Positions 1 through 8,314 of a stretch of 64,000 nucleotides of DNA are shown here, in pieces. Every line of letters starts with the position of its first letter. The stretch's first letter is position 1. Origin of the DNA: Bin87 sp965207585 (lineage in GTDB: Bacteria; Chloroflexota; Dehalococcoidia; Lucifugimonadales; UBA3495). A program made the position numbers and the translations under genes. The DNA is taken from contig CBDBMT010000002.1 in the NCBI GenBank assembly GCA_965207585.1, forward strand, positions 1 through 64,000. Direction: 5' to 3'. The notes beneath the pieces are model-generated. The model made no database searches. It worked only from the letters and a program-made list of their open reading frames with translations, and was not told where the DNA came from.

Positions 1-2928
1 CAGCACCCACTCCAGGGCCGAGCGGCTGCCCAGTTGGTACTCCCACGCCTCCAGCGGCACTCCCCGCAGCGTGGTCTTGTCGTCCAGGATGATGGTTCCC
101 TTCTCCTTATCGGCCCGCAGGACCGCCCGACTGGGTTCCGCCTCCAGGTCAACCCGCTCCAGGGGATAGGGCTCCGCCTGCTCGAACCCGATGTGCAGGT
201 CAAGCAACTCCTGCCCCATGTCCCGCCACAGGCGGAAGTCGTTGTAGAAGGGCAGGCGGGGAAACTCCCGCAGCAGGTCCACTCGGTAGTCGTGGCGGTA
301 CACCGGGTCGTGGAGGACGGCGTAAGTGTAGGCGAAGATGTTCTCGGCGGTGATGCCCTCCGGCCCGGCCAGTTCGTCGAAAGCGTCGCCCCACTCCTGG
401 CGGTAGTGGTCGTTGAGCTGCCGGATGCCCCACTGGGTGATGTTGCAGACCCGCTCGCCATCGGCAGTGTAGCGGTAGAGGGGGAGGCATTGGTTGTCGC
501 CGGTGAAGTGGAGGTCAACCAATTTGCCGGATGCCAGGACGTAGAATGACTGGTGGCGAGCGGAGAAATTGATAGTCGGGTTGCTGCCATTCCGGTGGTG
601 AGGGAAGATTTGGGGCATCTGGTAGCGGCGATGTGTGACAATCGGCGCATAGTAACAGTGCTTCACGACGAAGGGCCGGTACATGGCGCGGGTCAGGTTC
701 ATTTCCGAGAAATGGATCGCGTCTCCCTTAACCAGGTGGTCTTCCAGCTCGGCCGTCCATTTGATGGACCTGTTGACCCAATCGCCCAAGGCGCTGCGAG
801 CTGGCGTTTCATTCTCGAACCGTTCCCTCTCTTCACGGTAAACCTTCGAGAAATACATTCCTTTCGCCGCAAGAGCGTCCATGTTGAAGTCGTATACCCA
901 CTCGTCCCGGTTGGTGGCGATTCCCAGTGAATACAGCCTGAATACCGCCCTTTCATCCTCAACCCGCTTCGCCAGCTTAGTCTCCCGATTCGCCAAAGGT
1001 ATCAGACGCTCAAAGTCGCTGTTGGACTGGTTGAGCCAGTCGTTGCGCTTGTCCGGCGTGATGGTCTCAAACTCAATGCCGTCCAAGCCGGCGCTCCCCA
1101 GATAGGCGAGTTTGTCCTTAGCCAGTTCCGCGTCTTCCCGCCGGGCGTAGTGAATGCCGCACTGTCCCAACTTAGCTTTCTCCCTCACGAAGAAGCCGAT
1201 GGCAACGCCGGTCTGGATACCGAAAACGTTGTGGCTGGTGCCTGAGATTTTCGGGTTGCGCCGCACGTCTGAGCCGAGGTCCAGTACGTAAATGTCGGTG
1301 AACTCTTCGGCTGCCAACTTGCGGAAACCATCGTCCTGCCGGGTGTCCAGGTAGGCCCGGTTCGTTACAAACCCGATTATCCCGTCGTCGTCCAGCCTAT
1401 CGGATGCCCACCGAATGAACCGCTTGTACATGTCGTACTGCTTGGTCTTCTGTGCAGTGCTGGCGGCTACGTAGGTCTCGCTGATCCGCCGGTCTATCTC
1501 CGGGTACTCTCGGTTCTTGTTGTTGTCGTTTTCGTTCTGCTGGTTGGCGTTGTAAGGCGGGTTGCCGATGATCACGCTGATGGGCTTCTCGTTCTGCTCC
1601 TGCACCCGTATCCAGTTCTCTTCCGACAGCGCCCCCAGGTTGAAGGCTCCCTGCCGCTGCACCGCGCCGCCGCTGGCTCCCGTGCCCTGCCAGTCCATGT
1701 TGTCCAGCGTGTCCACGAAGCACAGGTTGGGAAACTCCAGGTACTGGCCCGTCCGCTCCCGATAGGTGTACTCGATGTTCAGGTTGGCGATGTAGTAGGG
1801 CAGGATCGCCACCTCATTGGCGTGAATCTCGTGGCGGTACTTGCGCTCCAGCCGGTCCAGGGGCAGATGGTTGATCAGGTTGGTGACGAAGGTGCCCGTC
1901 CCCGTGGCCGGGTCCAGGATCTGCACGTTGTCGTCGGCCAGGGTCTTGCCGAAGTGTTTCTGCAACAGCCAGTCCGTGCCCCGAATGATGAAGTCCACCA
2001 CCTCGTTGGGGGTGTAGACCACGCCCAGCCGGTCGGCGGCGGCGGGATTGTAGGCCTGGTAGAAGTCCTCGTAGATGGCCTTGAGGAACTGCTGCTTTTC
2101 GGAGTAATCGGCGATTTCGTCGGCGGCCCGTCCGATGGCCCCGTAGTAGGCCCGCAGCCGGTCGATGGCCTCCCGCCGCACGTTGCCGGTGAAGAAGGTC
2201 CCCTCCAGCTCGTCCAGCTGGCCGGCCACGTTGTTTTCCTTGTGGAACTGGTCCTCGTCGAACACGCGGTGGAAGATGTCCTTGGTCAGGACGTGCTGGA
2301 GCAGCATCTCCCGCACGTCGGCCTCTGACACCTCGGGGCCGATGCTCCGGCGGCACAGGGCCAGGAACTCCGTTGCCCCGGCCCGGTAGTCATCGTTGCC
2401 CTCCTCGGCTGCCGCCACCGCCTGGCGCAGGTTTTCCAGCACCGCCGGCAAATCGGCCTTGAACTGCGCCTGGGCCTGGCGGAACTCCTCGATGCTGGGC
2501 AGTTCGTAGTCCAGGAACCGCCGGATCAGCCGGTGCAGTTCCCCGGGTCGGGACATGTCCACCCTGAGGGCCACGTCGCCGTTCTGCACCAGCACCGCCG
2601 TCTCCGAGTCCTCGAAGACGATGTTGTCCCGGGGGTAGCCCCGGTTGAACTTGGCCTGAATCTCCGCATCCAGGTCGTCGTGGCTGTCCTTGGCCTCCCA
2701 GTAGCCCCGGGCCATGCGCAGGGTGTCCTTCACCGTGCCGTCGGGGATGACGTTGCCCGCCGTTTTCAGCTCGGGAATGAGCACCAGCCGTTCCCGGTGC
2801 TCCCGGCAGTAGGCGTCCAGGCAGTTCTGGAAGGCCGGGCGGATGTTCAGCTCGTTGTCCGAACCGCCGAACTCGACCAGTTCCTGCCGCCTGGCGTAGT
2901 AGTCCGCTATGTGGGGGTAGTCGGGCAT
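1..2928 (-). CDS. Type IIG / ISP-like restriction-modification enzyme (3' end beyond window)
   Basis: This is a single-chain enzyme expected to cut DNA and methylate adenine at its target. The reading frame is open for 976 codons from an ATG at 2928 to the window edge, so the C-terminus is missing. Near residues 50-85 it has a possible PD-(D/E)XK nuclease site (PDGTVKD followed by YWEAKD). The methyltransferase SAM motif DPATGTGTF lies near residue 338 and the N6-adenine catalytic motif NPPYN near residue 454. The later half (roughly 600-976) fits a target-recognition region. The family normally works alone, needing no separate specificity subunit. It lies 197 bp downstream of the leftward secreted-protein gene, with a strong hairpin between them, so it is probably transcribed separately. 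It is a second R-M system in the window, unrelated in design to the hsd locus. Confidence in the family is high; the subtype is inferred. Confidence 0.88.
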   Translation of the reverse strand, partial: MPDYPHIADYYARRQELVEFGGSDNELNIRPAFQNCLDAYCREHRERLVLIPELKTAGNVIPDGTVKDTLRMARGYWEAKDSHDDLDAEIQAKFNRGYPRDNIVFEDSETAVLVQNGDVALRVDMSRPGELHRLIRRFLDYELPSIEEFRQAQAQFKADLPAVLENLRQAVAAAEEGNDDYRAGATEFLALCRRSIGPEVSEADVREMLLQHVLTKDIFHRVFDEDQFHKENNVAGQLDELEGTFFTGNVRREAIDRLRAYYGAIGRAADEIADYSEKQQFLKAIYEDFYQAYNPAAADRLGVVYTPNEVVDFIIRGTDWLLQKHFGKTLADDNVQILDPATGTGTFVTNLINHLPLDRLERKYRHEIHANEVAILPYYIANLNIEYTYRERTGQYLEFPNLCFVDTLDNMDWQGTGASGGAVQRQGAFNLGALSEENWIRVQEQNEKPISVIIGNPPYNANQQNENDNNKNREYPEIDRRISETYVAASTAQKTKQYDMYKRFIRWASDRLDDDGIIGFVTNRAYLDTRQDDGFRKLAAEEFTDIYVLDLGSDVRRNPKISGTSHNVFGIQTGVAIGFFVREKAKLGQCGIHYARREDAELAKDKLAYLGSAGLDGIEFETITPDKRNDWLNQSNSDFERLIPLANRETKLAKRVEDERAVFRLYSLGIATNRDEWVYDFNMDALAAKGMYFSKVYREERERFENETPARSALGDWVNRSIKWTAELEDHLVKGDAIHFSEMNLTRAMYRPFVVKHCYYAPIVTHRRYQMPQIFPHHRNGSNPTINFSARHQSFYVLASGKLVDLHFTGDNQCLPLYRYTADGERVCNITQWGIRQLNDHYRQEWGDAFDELAGPEGITAENIFAYTYAVLHDPVYRHDYRVDLLREFPRLPFYNDFRLWRDMGQELLDLHIGFEQAEPYPLERVDLEAEPSRAVLRADKEKGTIILDDKTTLRGVPLEAWEYQLGSRSALEWVL

Positions 2929-3050
2929 CTTACGGATACCTTACCCAAGCGCGGCTGCCGGCGCAACCGCGGGCAACCGGCCTGGAACTGCGGATCTGCG
3001 GCGGGAACACCGACGCACAGGCCGCCTTGAACCGCCCCCACCGCAACGGC

Positions 3051-3083
3051 GAAGGGCCCTGGCCATACCGGCCAGGGCCCTTC
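3051..3083 (-). terminator. Perfect 14-bp stem-loop terminator
   Basis: A 14-bp perfect inverted repeat (arms 3051-3064 and 3070-3083, core AGGGCCCTGGCC) surrounds a 5-nt loop. It lies about 40 bp past the stop of the large leftward secreted-protein gene. There is no clear U-run on the minus strand, so it may act as a Rho-assisted or structural terminator. Confidence 0.6.
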
Positions 3084-3125
3084 TCTCCGTCCAACCCTTG
3101 GCCCCGGCGGGGCCTCCGCTCGGCG

Positions 3126-6100
3126 CTAGTCCTTGATGATGATGGTGAGTTCGGTGGGCTCCCCGACGGTGTAGCCCGGGCCGTTCAGCACCCGGAAGAT
3201 AGCCGTCTCGCGGCCTTCCGCCCTGTCGTCGCGTATCGGGACGAATATGAACCTGGCCCAACGCACGCCCGTGTCCCGGTCGAAGTCTTGGGGGGACTCA
3301 AGGGACCGTACCGTGAAGACGTCGCCCGCCTTCTCGATGGTCTGTCCCTGGATGCGTTCCACTGTGAAGTCCTCGTGCAGGGTCGCCGTTCCGCCGACGT
3401 ACTGGAAGATCACGTCCCCCGTGAAGTTCCCGGTCACGTGCCACGTCGGGCGCGCCGCCCCGCCATCTTCCCACCATTCAAGCTGTGTGGCGCCCGTCCC
3501 ATGGAAATTGGGATTGTTGAGAGAGGCCACCGGGGTGTTCTCATCGTGGTCGTCGTCCACGATGGTCAGTGTGTACTCATCGGCCGAACCCACCGAGTAC
3601 CCCCGGCCCGGCTCCAGCGTCAGCACCAGCACCTCGTCGGCCTCGTTGTCGCCGTCGCCGACAATGGTCACCGGGATGTCAGTGCTACTATCCCCGGCCT
3701 GCACCCTCGCCGTCAGCGTGGCGGGGACGCCGTAGTCATCGGAGCTGGTGGCGCCGATGTTGGGCGGGCTGCTGACGCTGAAGGTCAGGAGCGTTCCGCC
3801 GGCCGGCGCCGGACGGTCCAGCTTCACCTTCACGCTGTGCGGGCTGCCGCTGTCGCCCTCGGCCACCTCGCCCGAGGCAGCGGTGAAGGTAGCCACCGGC
3901 GCGTCGTCGTCCTTGATGGTCAGCTCGTATCTAACCGGCAGGGCCAGGTCGTACCCGTCGCCGCTGAGCAGCGTCAGCACCACCGTCTCGTCGCCCTCGG
4001 CGTCGCCGTCGTTGAGGATGGTTATCGGCACAGCGGCCCGTCCCTGTCCCTGCCCGACCATCGCCGTGCAGGGGTCGCCGCCGCAGTCGCTGATGGTGAA
4101 GTCGTCGCCCTCCGTGGCCGTGCCGTCAACGGTGTATCTGACGGTGATCTTCGCGTGGGGCCCCGGCTCCAGCAGGATGGTCGCCCGATGGGCGCCGCCT
4201 CGCTCGCTTACGCTGGCCGAAGCCGCCGCGAAGGCCACCAGCGGCGGGTCGTCGTCCGCGATGGTCAGCGTGTGCTCGCTGGGGTCGCCCACAGCATAGC
4301 CCGAGCCGGCCCGCAGCGTCAGCACCACCGTCTCGTCCGGTTCGTTGTCCCCGTCGTCGGTGATATCCACCGGGATGGCAATGCTGGTGGCTCCTTCCGG
4401 CACCGTCCTCGTGTTGGGAACGCTGTAGTCCCGGTTGCGCGTGGCCGTGCTGGCGCCGCCCACGCCGTAACGCAGCGTGAAGCCGTCCGGCGGCGCCGGC
4501 TGGTCCAGCCTGACCGTCACGGGGTGCTCGCCGACTCCCTCCACGGGGTTGGACGTGGCCGCGGCGAAGCTGACCCGGGGCAGGTCGTTGTCCCGGATGG
4601 CCAGCGCGTGCGTCCGCTGCGTCCCGAGGTTGTAGTCCGAGCTGGGCAGCAGCGTCAGCTCCAACCTCTCGTCGCCCTCGGTTAGAGAGTCGTCGGTGAT
4701 GTTCACCGGGATGGTTACTCTGGAGTCCCCGGCGCTCGCCGACACCGACCCGGTGGAGCCCGTTACGCCGGTTATGCTGTAGTCCACGTCGCGGGTGGCA
4801 GGGCCGCCCAGTCGGTAGTTGATGGACACGTTGCCGGCGGGCGACGGGTCCAGGTTGATGACCACGTCGTGCGTGCCGCCATCCTCGTCAACCCCGCTCT
4901 CGGCCCGGGCGAACTCCGCCCGGGGGCCGTCGTCGTCGGCGATGGTCAGCGAGTAGACCTGGAGACTTCCCAGGGCGTAGCCGTCGCCCTGGGACAGCCA
5001 GAGGATCAGCGACTCATCCGGCTCGCTGTGCCCGTTGTCCGTCGGCTGCACCGGGATGACCACGCTGGTCTGCCCGGCCCGGGCCATAACCGTCCCGGAG
5101 CCGGTGCTCGAGCCGCTGATGGTGTAGTCTCCGTTGACTCCGGCCCCGGCCACGGCGTCGCCCTCCGTGGTGTAGCCGATGGGGAAGTCCTCGTGGGGAG
5201 CCGGCTCCACCTGGATAACCACGTTATGCGGGCCGGCATTCTCCTTCACCACGCCCGCGGCCGGCTCGGCGAAGGACACCGTGGGATCGTCGTCGTCCGC
5301 CACCGCGACGCTGGCCGACCGCGCCGACGACAGCGCGTAGCCAGAGCCGCTCAGCAGGGTCAGGACCACCGCGCCGTCGGCCTCGCCGGTATCGTCCGCC
5401 TCGGTGGGGACGGTGATGTCCGCCCGGCCCCGGCTGTCAATGATTACCGAATCCTGGCCCAGGTCCAACCCGGCCACGAAGTTGCCCCGCTGGGACACCG
5501 TGTAGTGCACCTGGAGCGTGTCGCCGGCGGCCGGGGCCGGGGAGGCGCTGATGGTGAATTGAGCGTCGCCGCCCTCCACAACTCCGGCGCCGCCCTGTAC
5601 CGTCAATTGGGTCAGATCCGAGACTCCGGCAAGAGTCAGCGCCGGCTCAGACCAGTACCCGGGAACCTCCTGCGTGTTCACCGCCCGCACGTAGTAGCAG
5701 GTGAGCTCGTTCGGGTTGATGGAGTAGTCCAGGTGCACCCTTCCCGTGACCTCCTCTCCGGCCTGGTCCGCCCGGGGCTTCCGGCACGTTTCCTCTCCCC
5801 TGGCCGTCCACAGCTCGTAGTCGGATACCGGCCAGCCGTTCACCGATTCCACCGGGCCCCAGGTGACCACTGCGATGGGCGGGTCCGCGTAGGTCAGCAC
5901 GCTCAGGGACCGGGGCGTGCCCGGCGCTCCCCCGCCTGCCCCGGCCCGCGCCACGATGGTTGCCGCGTTGTTGTCATCGATGTAGTCGAAATAAGGTGCT
6001 GAGTGCCAACTGTTCCCGCTGGTGGCCTCGCAGGCCGCCTTCCGAGCGGCGGCGTCTGCTCCGGTGACCGGCACGTCATTGCCGTCGCCGTCGATGCACT

Positions 6101-8195
6101 TCTCGTAGTCCTCGACGTTGGCGATGGTGGCCGTGATGTCCGGCGTGTTGGCGCCGGCCGGCGCGATGAGGGTCAGCGTTGGGAATGCCGTTTGACCCCG
6201 CGCTGGCCTGAGCGAAGAGACGGGCAGCTCACCCAGGTCCCATTCCGCTTCGCAGAGGCCGCCGGCGCAGGTTTCTGTCAGTTCCCGGTACGTTCCATCG
6301 GTCAGGATGGCTTCTGACCCTTCTGGCACGTTGGTTAGGGTTACCAGCGCTGCCGAAGCCGTATCCGGGCCGTTGTTGGCTGCGTGGATGGTGTAGGCCG
6401 TCTGTCCGGCCGCCGCCAGCGGGCTGTCGCCGTCCATCACCGCCAGCTCCGCTATCGGCCCCACGTGGAAGGTGTAGCGGGCCGTGTCAGTGTATGAGGC
6501 GCCGCCGGAGTCAGTGAGAGTCAAGTCATAATCAATGTAGTAGGTGCCCAGCGTCTCGAATTCGGCAAAATAGCGAACTACCAACGTATTCGCCGTATTT
6601 AAGGGATTGGCGCTTTTCGTAACCGTGTTTGTGGTACTGAAGTCAAAAAATTGATTCCCGCTACCGTACAGACGGATTTTTACCTTTCCTGGTGTCGTTC
6701 CATCTGCCCTGCTGACAGTCAGAGTTCGGGGACCAAAGAAATTCCACGCACTTGCGCTCTTAATGTCCTTCCGCGTGTAGGTTATCGTTACCCCATCCAC
6801 CGCAGGATTCTTTCCAGTGATGGCCTTTCTGGCCGTTTGCCAAGAAACGTCGGAAAGGCTATGGGCGTGGCTGTCCTGGACGCGCCCCTCGGGGTCTTTA
6901 ACTTGAATGATGACAGACTCAGGGTCCAGGAACACCGTAAGGTCACGCCTGCTTCCACTTCTGAACTGGTCTGTGCGCCCCACTCCACGGGAACGCAGGT
7001 AATCATAGATTTCTTCAGTTTCTACGTAGTCTTCGTGACGAGAGGGCAGGCGCGCCGCTATTGCAACACCGGGAACGCTCTCGCATTGATGGGCATCGGT
7101 ATGGGTGTCGTCTATGCAAGGGAACGACGTCAAAATAGCCACCGGGCCTTCCTCAAGCACCAAAGGCGGGTCGTCGCCCAGGCATTCCCTGAGACTGCCA
7201 AGGGGGTAATTTGGGTCAGGTGGGGGAAAACTGTCCTCTAGCGAGACGGTGATGCACCGCTCTTCCCGTGGAATTTCTGCCAGGGTATCCGATGTCAGTT
7301 GGGTCTGAATTTCAATCTTCCCTAAGGAAGGGAAAATATCAGGGATAGTGGCAGTGGTGTCCGTCGTTGGCGCGTGCCAGGTCGCCAATTTGCTGTCTGA
7401 TATCACAAATTCAGCAGGCGGCATCCAGCCAGCTTTGAATTCCAACCCATCCGATAACTCCACCCTCACCTCTGGATCTACGACGACCCGACGCCATTCG
7501 CTTACAAGCGCCTCTCCGCGAGCGCGATTACGGGCAGTTAAGCCAAGAATCACATCGTCCCCTGGATCCGGCCGCATCTCGTCCACGGATAGCATGAGGG
7601 CCAGTCTATTGTCGCGGATGTGTTTAACAAAATGTAAGCTCGGAATAAATTCATAAAATTTTATGACGTTGTTGGCCAACAACATGTCCGGTTCAGGCGA
7701 AACGGTGGAAGCTACGGCGTTTATGACTCCGCTCATACCCGGCCAGTCCGACGGAACCGCCATTAGCTCAGACCGGTGAGTAGAGTGGATTCGTGGACTT
7801 AACAATAAGACTTGCGAGGTTTCGCCCGGATGCAGAGTCCCGACTTCCCATGTAAACCTTTGGTTGTAGTCGTTCACAGTCCGGACGCTTTTGACCTTAG
7901 CCTCGTCACTTATAGCAATTTGTAAATTCTCAAACAGGAAGGATACGGTCACTCCGGAGGCTGGTGCGGTCCCAATATTTTGAACGCGATATGCAACTTT
8001 TAGTCGGTCTCCCTCAGGCGCTTGTTCATAAAGCATTATCAAGTCGACGTATCCAGGCCCCTCCGGTACGTCTTGGGCCCGTGCGGTCTCAGACAGCAAG
8101 AATCCCGCCGCCACGGCAACGGCCAGCAGGCATAGGACGAGAGCCTTCCAGAGAGATCTCCTCGGCGATTGGCGAGAGGTGTTGGCAGCGTTCAT
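3126..8195 (-). CDS. Large secreted Calx-beta repeat protein
   Basis: A 1689-residue exported protein, probably a cell-surface or matrix component. I chose ATG 8195 because it is followed by a basic stretch, a hydrophobic core (ALVLCLLAVAVAAGFLL) and an AxA-type cleavage site near residue 40; starting further upstream would overlap the neighbouring gene. Residues about 45-190 and 560-760 resemble DUF11/CARDB-like beta domains. A fibronectin type III-like domain follows near 770-870. About seven Calx-beta repeats then run to the C-terminus, each ending in an acidic linker such as ADDDDP or IRDNDLP. Calx-beta domains bind calcium through such acidic loops. There is no sortase motif or membrane anchor at the end. 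It is 119 bp downstream of another secreted protein in the same direction, with two hairpins between. The exact role is unknown. Confidence 0.85.
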   Translation of the reverse strand: MNAANTSRQSPRRSLWKALVLCLLAVAVAAGFLLSETARAQDVPEGPGYVDLIMLYEQAPEGDRLKVAYRVQNIGTAPASGVTVSFLFENLQIAISDEAKVKSVRTVNDYNQRFTWEVGTLHPGETSQVLLLSPRIHSTHRSELMAVPSDWPGMSGVINAVASTVSPEPDMLLANNVIKFYEFIPSLHFVKHIRDNRLALMLSVDEMRPDPGDDVILGLTARNRARGEALVSEWRRVVVDPEVRVELSDGLEFKAGWMPPAEFVISDSKLATWHAPTTDTTATIPDIFPSLGKIEIQTQLTSDTLAEIPREERCITVSLEDSFPPPDPNYPLGSLRECLGDDPPLVLEEGPVAILTSFPCIDDTHTDAHQCESVPGVAIAARLPSRHEDYVETEEIYDYLRSRGVGRTDQFRSGSRRDLTVFLDPESVIIQVKDPEGRVQDSHAHSLSDVSWQTARKAITGKNPAVDGVTITYTRKDIKSASAWNFFGPRTLTVSRADGTTPGKVKIRLYGSGNQFFDFSTTNTVTKSANPLNTANTLVVRYFAEFETLGTYYIDYDLTLTDSGGASYTDTARYTFHVGPIAELAVMDGDSPLAAAGQTAYTIHAANNGPDTASAALVTLTNVPEGSEAILTDGTYRELTETCAGGLCEAEWDLGELPVSSLRPARGQTAFPTLTLIAPAGANTPDITATIANVEDYEKCIDGDGNDVPVTGADAAARKAACEATSGNSWHSAPYFDYIDDNNAATIVARAGAGGGAPGTPRSLSVLTYADPPIAVVTWGPVESVNGWPVSDYELWTARGEETCRKPRADQAGEEVTGRVHLDYSINPNELTCYYVRAVNTQEVPGYWSEPALTLAGVSDLTQLTVQGGAGVVEGGDAQFTISASPAPAAGDTLQVHYTVSQRGNFVAGLDLGQDSVIIDSRGRADITVPTEADDTGEADGAVVLTLLSGSGYALSSARSASVAVADDDDPTVSFAEPAAGVVKENAGPHNVVIQVEPAPHEDFPIGYTTEGDAVAGAGVNGDYTISGSSTGSGTVMARAGQTSVVIPVQPTDNGHSEPDESLILWLSQGDGYALGSLQVYSLTIADDDGPRAEFARAESGVDEDGGTHDVVINLDPSPAGNVSINYRLGGPATRDVDYSITGVTGSTGSVSASAGDSRVTIPVNITDDSLTEGDERLELTLLPSSDYNLGTQRTHALAIRDNDLPRVSFAAATSNPVEGVGEHPVTVRLDQPAPPDGFTLRYGVGGASTATRNRDYSVPNTRTVPEGATSIAIPVDITDDGDNEPDETVVLTLRAGSGYAVGDPSEHTLTIADDDPPLVAFAAASASVSERGGAHRATILLEPGPHAKITVRYTVDGTATEGDDFTISDCGGDPCTAMVGQGQGRAAVPITILNDGDAEGDETVVLTLLSGDGYDLALPVRYELTIKDDDAPVATFTAASGEVAEGDSGSPHSVKVKLDRPAPAGGTLLTFSVSSPPNIGATSSDDYGVPATLTARVQAGDSSTDIPVTIVGDGDNEADEVLVLTLEPGRGYSVGSADEYTLTIVDDDHDENTPVASLNNPNFHGTGATQLEWWEDGGAARPTWHVTGNFTGDVIFQYVGGTATLHEDFTVERIQGQTIEKAGDVFTVRSLESPQDFDRDTGVRWARFIFVPIRDDRAEGRETAIFRVLNGPGYTVGEPTELTIIIKD

Positions 8196-8236
8196 AAGCA
8201 ATATACTCAGATATGACAGGTCGGGCTGGGGTGGGA

Positions 8237-8300
8237 ACCCGGCCGGCCCTTGGGGCCAGCCGGGTGTGTCATCCGTGGCACACAAAAAGATGCCACGGAT
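8237..8300 (-). terminator. Two adjacent stem-loops after the 701-aa gene
   Basis: Two hairpins sit side by side between the two leftward secreted-protein genes. The first (about 8237-8265) pairs ACCCGGC with GCCGGGT and GGCCC with GGGCC around one mismatch. The second is a perfect 10-bp repeat (ATCCGTGGCA, 8271-8280, with 8291-8300) around an A-rich 10-nt loop. The second lies 15 bp past the stop at 8315, so termination or mRNA-end protection is likely. Confidence 0.55.
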
Positions 8301-8314
8301 GAACAGGGACGAAC

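Noticed and set aside
3027..4685. Long plus-strand frame over the Calx-beta gene
   Set aside because: It is a GC-rich shadow of the minus-strand gene, with no ribosome site and no recognisable domain.
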